Origin: UBA8752 sp042095055 | Lineage (GTDB): Bacteria; Bacteroidota; Bacteroidia; Flavobacteriales_D; Sanyastnellaceae | NCBI GenBank assembly: GCA_042095055.1 | Contig: JBELBZ010000003.1 | Coordinates: forward strand, 1-64,000 | DNA length: 64,000 bases | Direction: 5' to 3' | Shown: one piece after another, positions 54,913 through 63,999 of the stretch | Layout: each line of letters opens with the position of its first letter | Position numbering within the stretch: the first letter of the stretch is position 1 | Position numbers and translations under genes: made by a program | The notes under the pieces: model-generated | Database searches by the model: none | The model's input: only the letters and a program-made list of their open reading frames with translations | Told to the model about the DNA's origin: nothing

Positions 54913-56049
54913 ATGTCCAAGTCTTTCCCCAAATTGACCACAGTGCTCCTTGCCTTCCTGATGGTCGGAGCTGTCCCAAGCATGTTGAGCGCGCAATGGC
55001 CTTACAACCCCAATGCTGACGGAGACTCGCTGATCGGAACTGGAGATGTGCTGCAATTGCTGACCCTGTTTGGTTTGCCCTGGGAAGATGAAGGCGTTTT
55101 GGGCATTGAAAGCGGCGGTACCGGAGCCTCTTCTGCAGACTCTGCAAGAATCGCACTCGGTATCAGTTACTTGTCTGATTCGACAACGGTCGTTGGCATC
55201 AACGCTTACACATGGTCTTGGGCTGAAGGGCGCATGCGCATCACCCAGCAATTGGCCCAAGGACGCAATGTCACGGCCACGGGCTCCTATGCTTCCGCGC
55301 TTGGAGACGGCTCGGATGCCGATGGCAACTACAGCCATGCCACCAACAGGAACACCACCGCAAGCGGAACATGCTCCAGCGCCATGGGAGAGGGCACCGA
55401 AGCCACAGGGACAGCATCGCATGCACAGGGCATGTTTACCGATGCTACCGGAACGACCGCTCACGCTCAGGGTTACAACACCAAAGCATTGGCCAATTAT
55501 GCCCACAGCGAGGGTTATGGATCTGAGGCCACCAACACGGCAGCCCACGCCGAAGGCTACAACACCACCGCTTCAGGATTCTTTAGCCACAGCTCGAACC
55601 GCAACACAGTGGCCAGTGCGACCTGTGCCCATGCCGAAGGTGAAGGCACGCAAGCCACGGCTGACGCGTCCCACAGTGAAGGCTTCTACAGCGTTGCTTC
55701 AGGGTTTTCCGGACATGCGGAAGGCTATGAAACGCTGGCGAGTGGTTACGCCTCAAGTGCCGCCGGATATTACACTGTTGCTGACCAACCTTACCAGACT
55801 GTGGTGGGTAAATACAATGCAATGACCTTGCCCAACACACTGTTTACGGTCGGAAACGGAACCGACATAGACAACCGGTCTGATGCCTTTTCTGTGGATG
55901 ACATGGGCAACGCTCAACTGGCTGGAAACCTAGAATTTGCTGGCATTAACCTGCAAGACACCATTGCCAATTTGAACGAACGCATCACCGAACTGGAGGC
56001 GCTCATTGGGACGTTGCTCGAGGCCATTGACCCCTTAGATGAAGATTGA
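54913..56049 (+). CDS. surface protein with thirteen 14-residue YadA-head-type repeats
   Basis: 378 residues from the ATG at 54913 (MSKSFPKL), with a signal peptide ending MLSAQ. A short EF-hand/dockerin-like segment follows (NPNADGDSLIGTGDVLQLLTL), then a tail-fibre-like GGTGASSADSARIALGI motif (67-83). Residues 121-302 are thirteen gapless 14-residue repeats of the type ATGTASHAQGYNT, the pattern of left-handed beta-roll heads in YadA-like adhesins. The end has VGNGTDIDNRSDAF and a short coiled coil (IANLNERITELEALIG). There is no YadA membrane anchor and no obvious T9SS tail, so the export route and attachment are unclear. Probably a trimeric fibrous surface protein. Confidence 0.82.
   Translation: MSKSFPKLTTVLLAFLMVGAVPSMLSAQWPYNPNADGDSLIGTGDVLQLLTLFGLPWEDEGVLGIESGGTGASSADSARIALGISYLSDSTTVVGINAYTWSWAEGRMRITQQLAQGRNVTATGSYASALGDGSDADGNYSHATNRNTTASGTCSSAMGEGTEATGTASHAQGMFTDATGTTAHAQGYNTKALANYAHSEGYGSEATNTAAHAEGYNTTASGFFSHSSNRNTVASATCAHAEGEGTQATADASHSEGFYSVASGFSGHAEGYETLASGYASSAAGYYTVADQPYQTVVGKYNAMTLPNTLFTVGNGTDIDNRSDAFSVDDMGNAQLAGNLEFAGINLQDTIANLNERITELEALIGTLLEAIDPLDED
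55273..55818 (+). repeat. thirteen 42-bp (14-residue) coding repeats with an 84-residue super-period
   Basis: Units are exactly 14 residues with no insertions, each typically x-A-[ST]-G-x-x-[SA]-H-[AS]-x-G-x-x-[TS]. Units 2, 3 and 4 (ending NRNT, GEGT, GMFT) resemble units 8, 9 and 10 (NRNT, GEGT, GFYS), pointing to duplication of a six-unit block. Confidence 0.88.
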
Positions 56050-56122
56050 TCGCGCTGAAGGCCACGAAGAATGTGGTCAGAAAAGACGCTTTTCGTAATT
56101 TCGCCGTCCATTCTTCGAGGAA

Positions 56123-56196
56123 TGCCCCATGGTGTAATGGTAGCACACCGGTTTTTGGTACCGTTTGTCAAGGTTCGAGTCCTTGTGGGGCAACCA
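56123..56196 (+). tRNA. tRNA-Gln (TTG anticodon), CCA encoded
   Basis: The acceptor stem TGCCCCA (56123-56129) pairs with TGGGGCA (56186-56192), followed by discriminator A and CCA. The D arm is GTGT...GCAC. The anticodon loop TTTTGGT gives anticodon TTG. The T arm is CAAGG-TTCGAGT-CCTTG. One mismatch sits at the base of the anticodon stem. Confidence 0.93.
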
Positions 56197-56230
56197 CGAA
56201 GTACAAGACGAAAGTCAATGCAATCGCACG

Positions 56231-56260
56231 AAGACCGGCACTGATGTGACCGGTCTTTTT
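56231..56260 (+). terminator. intrinsic terminator after tRNA-Gln
   Basis: AAGACCGG (56231-56238) and CCGGTCTT (56250-56257) form a perfect 8-bp stem with an 11-base loop, running into a T-rich tract (TCTTTTTCTTTTT). It separates tRNA-Gln from the aldehyde dehydrogenase gene. Confidence 0.8.
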
Positions 56261-56298
56261 CTTTTTCGTCCCCACCTTGTGCGCCCAAGGCGAATTCC

Positions 56299-57747
56299 AT
56301 GGAACAGGACATCCTCAATTTGATCAACGGCCAGCTTCAGCCCGCCCATGGCGGAGCCTGGCTCGACAACGTGGAGCCGGCCACTGGCCAGAACTACAGC
56401 CGCATCCCGCGATCGGGTGCAGATGACGTGGAAGAAGCCGTGGCTGCTGCGCGCCGTGCTTTCCCCGCATGGCGGGCGTGGAGCCCAGCCGACCGACGGG
56501 CCGTGCTCATGCGTTTGGCCGACAAGGTGGCAGAACATGCAGGCATGCTCGCCGAGGCCGAAGCCCGTGACAACGGCAAGCCCGTTTCAGTGGCCAGCAC
56601 CGTGGACATTCCGCGTGCAGAGCACAACCTCCGTTTTTATGCCTCGGCTGCGGAGCAGTTTTCCAGCGAAAGCCACACCATGGGCGACGGTACGGTCAAC
56701 TACACCTTGAGGAAACCCCTGGGGGTGGTGGCTTGCATCAGTCCATGGAACCTGCCGTTGTACCTGTTCACTTGGAAAATTGCCCCTGCCCTGGCCAGCG
56801 GCAACTGTGTGGTGGCCAAGCCCAGCGAAGTGACGCCCATGACGGCTTACTTGCTCGGCACTTGGGCGAAAGAAGTGGGCCTTCCGGACGGCGTACTCAA
56901 CATCTTGCATGGACTGGGCCCTGAAGTCGGACAGGCCATGGTGGAACACCATTACGTTCGGGCCGTCTCCTTTACCGGTGGCACGGCGACAGGAGCGGCC
57001 ATCTCTGCCCTTGCCGCTCCAAAGTTCAAGAAGCTTTCTTTGGAATTGGGCGGAAAAAACGCCACGGTCGTGTTTGACGACTGTGACTTTGATGACGCCG
57101 TTTCAACCGCAGTTCGCGCGGCTTTCTCCAACCAAGGTCAAATCTGCCTCTGTGGATCGCGCATTCTGGTTCAGGAATCGATGTACGATCGGTTCAGGGA
57201 TGCCATGGTCGCCAAAGTGTCCAAGATGAGGATTGGCGACCCTATGGATCCCGCCACAAAAATGGGCGCTGTGGTCTCCCGGGGGCACCGCGACAAGGTG
57301 TTGGCCGCCATTGACACTGCCCGCGGTGAGGGCGGGCGAATCCTGTGTGGTGGTGGGCGCCACCAGCCTGGCGAGCCCAGACTCAAAGGTGGCTTTTTCG
57401 TTCAACCCACCCTCATCGAAGGCCTGGATCACACGTGTGTGACCAACCGTGAAGAGATTTTTGGTCCCGTGGCGACCCTGCAACCTTTCAAGGATGAGCA
57501 AGAAGCCTTGGGCTTGGTCAATGCGACGAAGTATGGCCTTTCTGCCTCTGTCTGGACGCAAGACCTGAAGCGGGCCCACCGTGTTGCGGCGGGCATTGAT
57601 ACCGGAATGGTGTGGCTGAATTGCTGGCTTGTGCGCGACCTGCGGACCCCGTTTGGGGGCACCCGCCATTCTGGTGTTGGCCGCGAAGGCGGCTACAACA
57701 GCATGCGGTTTTTTACAGAGCCACAAAACGTGTGCATCAAGCTGTAA
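56299..57747 (+). CDS. aldehyde dehydrogenase, 2-aminomuconate-semialdehyde dehydrogenase type
   Basis: 482-residue NAD-dependent aldehyde dehydrogenase. Catalytic Cys283 is in NQGQICLCGSRI and the general-base glutamate in SLELGGKNATVV. The substrate-end sequence NCWLVRDLRTPFGG followed by SGVGREGG and FFTEPQNVCIKL is characteristic of the ALDH8/aminomuconate (kynurenine pathway) and hydroxymuconic semialdehyde group. It would oxidise a muconate semialdehyde in tryptophan or aromatic breakdown. No other pathway gene is adjacent, so the exact substrate is inferred. Confidence 0.88.
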   Translation: MEQDILNLINGQLQPAHGGAWLDNVEPATGQNYSRIPRSGADDVEEAVAAARRAFPAWRAWSPADRRAVLMRLADKVAEHAGMLAEAEARDNGKPVSVASTVDIPRAEHNLRFYASAAEQFSSESHTMGDGTVNYTLRKPLGVVACISPWNLPLYLFTWKIAPALASGNCVVAKPSEVTPMTAYLLGTWAKEVGLPDGVLNILHGLGPEVGQAMVEHHYVRAVSFTGGTATGAAISALAAPKFKKLSLELGGKNATVVFDDCDFDDAVSTAVRAAFSNQGQICLCGSRILVQESMYDRFRDAMVAKVSKMRIGDPMDPATKMGAVVSRGHRDKVLAAIDTARGEGGRILCGGGRHQPGEPRLKGGFFVQPTLIEGLDHTCVTNREEIFGPVATLQPFKDEQEALGLVNATKYGLSASVWTQDLKRAHRVAAGIDTGMVWLNCWLVRDLRTPFGGTRHSGVGREGGYNSMRFFTEPQNVCIKL

Positions 57748-57836
57748 ACCGACCGTGCTTCACAATCCACATTGGTTTGTTGCGTACGTGCGGGGGGTTC
57801 GGCTGTAGGTCACTGAGTGCGTGGCAACTTGAAGGT

Positions 57837-58793
57837 ATGTTTCGTCCCTTCCGCGTTTCTTTCTTTTCGATGTCCCTGGCCACCGTGCTGCTCAGCGGAT
57901 GTGTGCCCATGAGCCAGTTCACCGAAGTGCGCGATGACCGCGACCTGCTTGATCAAGACGTTGCCACTTTGACGGAGCAGGTACAGGAATTGCGCCTGGC
58001 GGTTTCCGAAAAAGACGGCCAAGCGCGAGAAGATGAGCGCCGCATGGCAGCGCTCCGGGCGGACACTTCGTCTCGGGGCAGCCAGTTCAGGCAATGCCAA
58101 ATGCGCAACGGTGAGTTGGAAAACCTGAATGCGCTGCTGACGGCTGAACTCAACCAAAGCCGCTCTGCAAGTGGCAGCGAGCAAGCCGCTCTGCTGGAAG
58201 AATTGCAGAGGATCCGGGCCGATTTACAGTTCCAACAAGACAGCCTTTATGCGCTGGAACAAGACCTGCGTGCACGTGAAGCAAAAGTGTCGGAATTGAG
58301 CCGGATGTTGGAGTCACAAAAAGCCGCGGGAGAAGCGCTTCGGGCGAGGTTGTCCAATGCCCTGTTCGCCTTCCGCAATAAAGGCCTCGAAGTGGAGGAA
58401 AGGGACGGCAAGGTGTATGTTCGTTTGGCCTCCAAGCTGTTGTTTGCATCCGGCAGTACGGCCATTGACCCCGAGGGAAGGCAAGCGCTTTCAGACCTCG
58501 CCAAGGCGATAGAAGACGAAGAAGGATTCGAAGTGGTGGTCGAAGGACACACCGACGATGTGGCCTTCAATGCTCCAAGCTCACCGAAAAACAACTGGGA
58601 ATTGAGCGTGTTGCGTGCCACTGCTGTGGTTCAGGTGCTCACCGCCTCAAGTTCACTCAAGCCAGCATTGCTCACCGCTGCTGGACGCAGCGAGTACCAC
58701 CCCCGCGATCCTGAGGACCGCAACCGCAACCGCCGCATCGAAGTCGTACTGAGCCCCAAATTGGGTGGCCTCTACGACTTGCTCGACGAGTGA
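57837..58793 (+). CDS. OmpA-family lipoprotein with coiled coil
   Basis: 318 residues from the ATG at 57837. The signal peptide ends in LLSGC (lipid Cys22). Residues about 35-170 are coiled coil (TLTEQVQELRLAVSEKDG). The C-terminal OmpA/peptidoglycan-binding domain spans 195-318: LLFASGSTAIDPEG, VVEGHTDDVAF, ELSVLRATAVV and NRNRRIEVVLSP. It probably tethers the outer membrane to peptidoglycan. The stop codon abuts the stop of the next, convergent gene. Confidence 0.92.
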   Translation: MFRPFRVSFFSMSLATVLLSGCVPMSQFTEVRDDRDLLDQDVATLTEQVQELRLAVSEKDGQAREDERRMAALRADTSSRGSQFRQCQMRNGELENLNALLTAELNQSRSASGSEQAALLEELQRIRADLQFQQDSLYALEQDLRAREAKVSELSRMLESQKAAGEALRARLSNALFAFRNKGLEVEERDGKVYVRLASKLLFASGSTAIDPEGRQALSDLAKAIEDEEGFEVVVEGHTDDVAFNAPSSPKNNWELSVLRATAVVQVLTASSSLKPALLTAAGRSEYHPRDPEDRNRNRRIEVVLSPKLGGLYDLLDE

Positions 58794-59756
58794 TCAGTTG
58801 ATGGGAAGCAGGAAGGTGCCCTGCGTGATGGAGATGCCACCTGTCCCATCGGAACCGATCAAGCTTCCACCAAAGGTGCCCACCACAATGCCTCCAGACT
58901 CTGGAAGGATGTAGAGGATTTCAACGGTAAAGTTGGCCCCCGGCAAGGTCGAAGTAAAGGTCTGTCCCGTGGGGCTGTTGTAAGTGCATGCGCCTGTTGG
59001 AGCGCTGGACTCATTGAGTGAAACTTGGGCCCCATCCAACCATCCAACTGAGGGCTCTGGCAAGGTCATTGCGATGCCATCTGTCGTGACAGAAACGCCA
59101 CCGATGTTGAGCGTTGTCCCATCGAGGCTGCAGGTCGTTTCGAAATCAGCAACCAGGTCGTTGCCATTGGCCTTCCACGTCATGTTGCCATCGCAAGGAG
59201 GGCAAATGGTGCCTCCACAGTCAATATAAAGCTCGTCGCCATCCAACAGGCCATTGGTGCAATCTCCGTCTGTGGCACAGGGCTCACAGTCAGGTCCACC
59301 GCAGTCGATGCCCAACTCTTCTCCATTCAACAAACCGTCCTCACAACTGGGACATACTTCGCAATCGGGCCCTCCGCAATCCACATCGATTTCGTTGCCG
59401 TTGAGCAAGCCATCACCGCAAAGTTCACCGCAGTCAATGCCGGTATCACCACCGCAGTCAATGCCTGTTTCCCCTGGATCCAACTGGCCGTTGAAATTCA
59501 CATCGCAGGGAGCGCACTCTCCGCCGCAATCGACCCATTGCTCGCCGAGCACTTGGTCCCACACCCCGTTCTCACAGGGGTCGCAAGGTTGACAAATCGA
59601 ACCGCCGCAATCCACGAGCTCCTCACCGTTGTTCAATATGCCATCAAAGCAATTGGGACCGATCAGATTGTCGTCATTGAGACAGGATGATCCAAACAGC
59701 AGCACCGTGGCGGCCATGAGGAACAGGGAGAAGGAAGGGAGGCGGAACGAGGTCAT
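58794..59756 (-). CDS. lipoprotein with six DCGG cysteine-rich repeats
   Basis: 320 residues from the ATG at 59756, with lipobox GSSC. Residues about 28-195 are six repeats of the form DG-x-x-NG-x-E-x-x-x-DCGG-x-x-C-x-x-C (for example DGLLNGEELGIDCGG). The remaining C-terminal part (about 200-320) is a beta-rich domain without recognised motifs. Similar Cys/Asp repeats occur in marine Bacteroidota surface proteins; calcium binding and disulfide bonding are likely. Function unknown. Confidence 0.8.
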   Translation of the reverse strand: MTSFRLPSFSLFLMAATVLLFGSSCLNDDNLIGPNCFDGILNNGEELVDCGGSICQPCDPCENGVWDQVLGEQWVDCGGECAPCDVNFNGQLDPGETGIDCGGDTGIDCGELCGDGLLNGNEIDVDCGGPDCEVCPSCEDGLLNGEELGIDCGGPDCEPCATDGDCTNGLLDGDELYIDCGGTICPPCDGNMTWKANGNDLVADFETTCSLDGTTLNIGGVSVTTDGIAMTLPEPSVGWLDGAQVSLNESSAPTGACTYNSPTGQTFTSTLPGANFTVEILYILPESGGIVVGTFGGSLIGSDGTGGISITQGTFLLPIN

Positions 59757-59858
59757 CGTTGTATCTTTCAGGCTGCGCAATTTAAGGGAGTCAGGACGGA
59801 TTCAGCGCGGTATTTCCCTCAATCCGTGTCCATTCCATTGCGAAGGTGCCCCCGCGAA

Positions 59859-61577
59859 ATGACCCGTCAACCCCACATACCCCCTGCTGATTGGTCTCCA
59901 CGCTCGTCGCGGGACCTGCTCCAAGAGGAGAACAACCCAACAAACGGGGTGGTTGCACGGCTGCTCGAACTGCGGGGAATTACTGAGGAACAGGCCCCCT
60001 CATTCTTTCATCCAGACCTAGAGGAACTGCACGACCCGTCTGAAATGCGCGACATGGACCGCACCGTGGACCGCATCATTCAAGCCCAGCGAGAAGGGGA
60101 GTGCATCATGGCTTACGGGGATTATGATGTCGATGGGGCCACTTCCGTGTCATTGATCCACGACTTCCTACACAACAACGGGTTTGACGTTCTTCCCTAC
60201 ATCCCCGACCGCTACAGCGAAGGATATGGCCTTTCCTCAAAGGGCGTGCAGTGGGCGGCTGAAAAAGGCTGCTCCATCATCATTACACTGGATTGTGGGA
60301 TCCGTGCAACGGAGCGCGTGGCCGAGGCCAATGCATTGGGCATCGATGTGATCATTTGCGACCACCACTTGCCCGGTGAATCGATGCCGGAGGCATTTGC
60401 GATCCTGAACCCCAAACACCCCGACTGCCATTACCCGTTCAAGGAACTCAGCGGTTGTGGTGTGGCTTTTAAGCTGACCCAGGCCCTCACAGAACGAATT
60501 GGCCTGTCGCCATTGAGCGCATACGACGGCCTCGACCTCGTTGCACTGAGCATTGCTTCAGACCTCGTCGAGGTCACCGGCGAAAACAGGATTTTGCTCC
60601 ACCACGGTCTCAAGGCCATCTCAAAAAATGCCCGTCCCGGCATTCGGGCCCTGCTGCAGGTGGTGCGGTGTTCACCAGATTACCTGACCGTCCGCGACAT
60701 CATATCGAGGATCAGCCCGAGGATCAACGCCGCAGGACGCATGTCACTTGCCACAGAAGCTGTGGACCTTTTGACAGAGAAAAGTGACGCCCGGGCGACA
60801 GAACTGGCGGGCAACCTCGACCGACTCAATCAGGTGCGGCGTTCTTACGATGAGCAAATCACCCGGGATGCCATCGCCCAACTTTCCGAACGCGAGGAAT
60901 TCAAGCACGTGAACATTGTTTGGGGCAAAGGGTGGCACAGGGGGGTCATTGGCATTGTCGCGACCCGGCTCATCGAGCACCGCTACAGGCCGAGTATTGT
61001 GATCAGCGATGACAATGGCGTGATGGTGGGAAGCGCGCGCTCTACGCCCGGGTTGGACATCCACGAACTCATCAAAGACTGCGGTGAATATTTGGAGCAG
61101 TTCGGCGGACACGCCATGGCCGCTGGCATCACCGTAAAGACCGACCAGGCCCCTGCTTTTGCGCAGGCTTTGGATCGGGCTGTCGGCGAAAAACTGGCCA
61201 CCATCAGCAAACGGGAACCGCGGTACTTCGACCTGGAGATTCCACTGCAGGATTGCACCCCAGAATTGCTGCGCAACCTGCGCGCATTCGAACCCTACGG
61301 GCCTGGCGCGCCGGCTCCTGTGTTTTTGTCACGGGACGTCAAACTGGCCATCCCTCCTAAAAAGGTGGGCAAAGACGGGCGCCACATCAGGGTGTCCCTC
61401 AAAGTGCCCGGAGCCCCGCAAAACATCACCGCCGTTGGCTTTGGCCTGGGACACCGACTTGAAGCCCTGGCCTCAACAGGGAGCTTGGACGTGGTGTTCA
61501 AAGTAGAAACGGAGAACTACCGAGGGGTGCTGCAGCCGCGGATTACCCTGCTCGACTTCTGGTCCGAGCGGCACTGA
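59859..61577 (+). CDS. recJ: single-stranded-DNA-specific exonuclease RecJ
   Basis: 572 residues from the ATG at 59859 (an in-frame GTG lies at 59826). DHH phosphoesterase motifs are AYGDYDVDGATS (Asp88, 90, 92), the DHH signature in VIICDHHLPGE (168-170), and the DHHA1 block GGHAMAAGI. It degrades single strands 5' to 3' in recombination and mismatch repair. It is convergent with dnaG, 10 bases between stops. Confidence 0.95.
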   Translation: MTRQPHIPPADWSPRSSRDLLQEENNPTNGVVARLLELRGITEEQAPSFFHPDLEELHDPSEMRDMDRTVDRIIQAQREGECIMAYGDYDVDGATSVSLIHDFLHNNGFDVLPYIPDRYSEGYGLSSKGVQWAAEKGCSIIITLDCGIRATERVAEANALGIDVIICDHHLPGESMPEAFAILNPKHPDCHYPFKELSGCGVAFKLTQALTERIGLSPLSAYDGLDLVALSIASDLVEVTGENRILLHHGLKAISKNARPGIRALLQVVRCSPDYLTVRDIISRISPRINAAGRMSLATEAVDLLTEKSDARATELAGNLDRLNQVRRSYDEQITRDAIAQLSEREEFKHVNIVWGKGWHRGVIGIVATRLIEHRYRPSIVISDDNGVMVGSARSTPGLDIHELIKDCGEYLEQFGGHAMAAGITVKTDQAPAFAQALDRAVGEKLATISKREPRYFDLEIPLQDCTPELLRNLRAFEPYGPGAPAPVFLSRDVKLAIPPKKVGKDGRHIRVSLKVPGAPQNITAVGFGLGHRLEALASTGSLDVVFKVETENYRGVLQPRITLLDFWSERH

Positions 61578-61587
61578 ATGTGGGACC

Positions 61588-63624
61588 TCACCCCTTGTAA
61601 CGGGCCGCGTCCTCTTCACTCAAGGTGTGCAAGATGGTGCTGCCAAAGTGCGCCGCCAATCGGGAAACGCGTTCCGACACTGTCATTTTTTTCTTGAGCA
61701 AATCCAATTCCTCGGCGAGCGGATCTTCAGAGGTCCCGGGATCGTCAGCCAACTCTTTGAGGCGGCCTGTGATGCGCGCTCCATCGCCACGGGCTTCGTC
61801 GAGCATCAGCCTGTACAAGGCCCCTTGAAGGGCCTGCATCAACAACTTGTCCTCGGTTTCGGGAACGATGTTGTGCTTGTTCAGCCAGTTCTCGCTCAGG
61901 GCGAACTCGGTGACCAGCAAGTCTGCTGTAATGGCGGCCACTTCCGGACCTCCATTGCTCCAAGTCTCGGGGCCAGGGATGTGTCCTGCCACCATGCTCT
62001 CCCTGAAAGACTGGACGATTTCATCCACCACTGGATGGCGAATCGATATGCCGAGGGTATCCAATTCGTGCATCAAAAACTCGGCCAAGGTCACTTCGAT
62101 CTGAGGGGTCTCCTCACCGATTTCATCCTCCACCACGTCTTCAGGCAAGTCCAAAGTCAGCTTCTGGCGGCCATACTGCAGCAACAAGCGCAGCAAATCC
62201 TGTTCCCGGCCCTTCCGCCCCACTTTCCCGACCAACTGTGGTTTCCCAATCGGCCCTTGATTCTGGGGTTGGAGCGAGGGAAGCGACGTTTTGGCCTCTT
62301 GCTCCATCCGAGAGCGGGCCTGCCTCGACAGCTCCGCCAACAGGTCGTCAGACTGCATGCCCAATCGGCCTGCACTCTCCTGAATGTATACGGTGCGCTT
62401 GAGTTCGTCGGGGACCTGCGCAATGCTCTGCACCACGCTTCTCACCAACTCCGTGCGTTTGATGGGGTCGTCCGCAGCCTCCGCATCGAGCAGGTCGATT
62501 TTGAAACGGATAAAGTCCCTGCTGTGCTCTGACAGCCATTCCATCAGGGCTTCCCTGCCCATCTTTTTGGCGAAAGTGTCAGGGTCTTCCCCGTCGGGCA
62601 GAACAGCCACTTTGACGTCAAGGCCTTCCCCCAGAACAATGTCCACACCTCGGATGGCTGCCCGCAAACCAGCGGGGTCGCCGTCAAACAGCATGGTCAT
62701 GCGCTTGCTAAAGCGGCGCAAAAGCCTCACCTGCTCCACCGTGAGCGCTGTGCCAGAGCTGGCCACCACATGCTCCACCCCAGCTTGGCGCATGGCCATG
62801 ACATCGGTGTAGCCCTCCACCAGAATGGACTGATCCTCCCGCACAATCGCGTTCCGGGCCATGTGTATGCCATAGAGCGCGCGGGACTTGTCATACAGAG
62901 GGCTCTCCGGGCTGTTGACGTATTTCGGGACTTTTTTGTCCGACTTGAGCGTCCGGCCACCAAACCCGATGAACCTTCCCGTGACATCCCGAATGGGGAA
63001 AATCACGCGTCCCCGGTAAAAATCATAGAGTGTCCCGTCCTCCCGCTCCTTGCACAAGCCACTGGCTACGAGCCACTTGTCCTTGTAACCTGCCTTTCGA
63101 GCGGCTACCGCCAACGCCCCTTCTTCGGACCACGGACGTTCCGGACAATAACCCAAGGCAAACCCTTCAATGGTCTCGTCGGTAAAGCCGCGGCTGCGGA
63201 AATATCCAAGCCCTACGCTTTTGCCCTCTCCCGTTTCCAGCAGTTGTTCCGAGTACCATTTTTGGGCCCACGCCGACAAATTCGACAGGCTTTCGCGCTC
63301 AGTCTGTTCTTCGAGCTCTTCCGGTGTGAGTTGCCGCTCTTCTATCTCAATCCCGTACTTCCTGGCCAACCAGCGCAACGCCTCCGGATAGGAGAGTTTT
63401 TCGTGCTCCATCAGGAAGGTGACGGCACTGCCGCCCTTTCCCGAACTGAAATCCTTGAAGATTCCCTTGCCCGGCACCACATAAAAAGACGGCGTCTTTT
63501 CGTTGGTGAACGGGCTCATTCCCCGCATGCTCGTACCGCTCTTTTTGAGCTGCACAAAATCGCCCACCACCTCTTCAATGATGGTGGCCTGCAATATGGC
63601 GTCAACGGTATCCTTCGGAATCAT
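61588..63624 (-). CDS. dnaG: DNA primase with lost zinc-finger ligands
   Basis: 678 residues. The N-terminal zinc-ribbon fold is recognisable (SPFTNEKTPSFYV, DFSSGKGG), but the four metal ligands of other primases are Ser37, Thr40, Asp58 and Ser61. The TOPRIM catalytic core is intact: ILVEGYTDVMAM and LFDGDPAG. A C-terminal helicase-binding region follows. It makes RNA primers for replication. The zinc-less variant may be a lineage trait rather than a defect. Confidence 0.95.
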   Translation of the reverse strand: MIPKDTVDAILQATIIEEVVGDFVQLKKSGTSMRGMSPFTNEKTPSFYVVPGKGIFKDFSSGKGGSAVTFLMEHEKLSYPEALRWLARKYGIEIEERQLTPEELEEQTERESLSNLSAWAQKWYSEQLLETGEGKSVGLGYFRSRGFTDETIEGFALGYCPERPWSEEGALAVAARKAGYKDKWLVASGLCKEREDGTLYDFYRGRVIFPIRDVTGRFIGFGGRTLKSDKKVPKYVNSPESPLYDKSRALYGIHMARNAIVREDQSILVEGYTDVMAMRQAGVEHVVASSGTALTVEQVRLLRRFSKRMTMLFDGDPAGLRAAIRGVDIVLGEGLDVKVAVLPDGEDPDTFAKKMGREALMEWLSEHSRDFIRFKIDLLDAEAADDPIKRTELVRSVVQSIAQVPDELKRTVYIQESAGRLGMQSDDLLAELSRQARSRMEQEAKTSLPSLQPQNQGPIGKPQLVGKVGRKGREQDLLRLLLQYGRQKLTLDLPEDVVEDEIGEETPQIEVTLAEFLMHELDTLGISIRHPVVDEIVQSFRESMVAGHIPGPETWSNGGPEVAAITADLLVTEFALSENWLNKHNIVPETEDKLLMQALQGALYRLMLDEARGDGARITGRLKELADDPGTSEDPLAEELDLLKKKMTVSERVSRLAAHFGSTILHTLSEEDAARYKG

Positions 63625-63708
63625 GCAGTCCTAAACGGGGAAACCAAGGTAAAGCCCGCAAGGGGCGGATGGAAACCGACCGTCAATTTCCCTCAAAAGA
63701 AGGGGCGG

Positions 63709-63999
63709 TCAGTCCGCAATCAGCTTGAACCCTTTGCCATGCACGTTGAGGATCTCCACCCTGGTGTCTTCTTTCAAATGCTTGCGCAATTTGGCAATGT
63801 AGACGTCCATGCTGCGCCCGTTGAAGTAGTTGGCATCGCCCCAAATGGCATTGAGTGCGAACTCCCTCTCGAGCAAGGCGTTTTTCGACTTGGTCAGGAG
63901 AAACAGCAACTCATTCTCCTTGGTGGTCAGCCTCTGGGCATCCTCACCAAAACGCAATTCTTGGCGGTTGTAGTCGTAGATGTAATGTCCAATGGTCAT
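63709..63999 (-). CDS. OmpR-type response regulator, DNA-binding end (cut by window edge)
   Basis: 96 residues of a winged-helix domain: RLTTKENELLFLL (positioning helix), FNGRSMDVYIAKLRKHL (recognition helix) and ILNVHGKGFKL (wing). The receiver domain must lie beyond base 64000, so the ATG at 63999 is almost certainly internal. The GRSMDV block is typical of Bacteroidota two-component regulators of the RprY/PhoB type. It lies 84 bases from dnaG on the same strand. Confidence 0.88.
   Translation of the reverse strand: MTIGHYIYDYNRQELRFGEDAQRLTTKENELLFLLTKSKNALLEREFALNAIWGDANYFNGRSMDVYIAKLRKHLKEDTRVEILNVHGKGFKLIAD

Noticed and set aside
54913..56049. Tail-fibre-like gene considered as a prophage remnant
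   Set aside because: It has a signal peptide and no other phage gene, integrase or attachment site is nearby.
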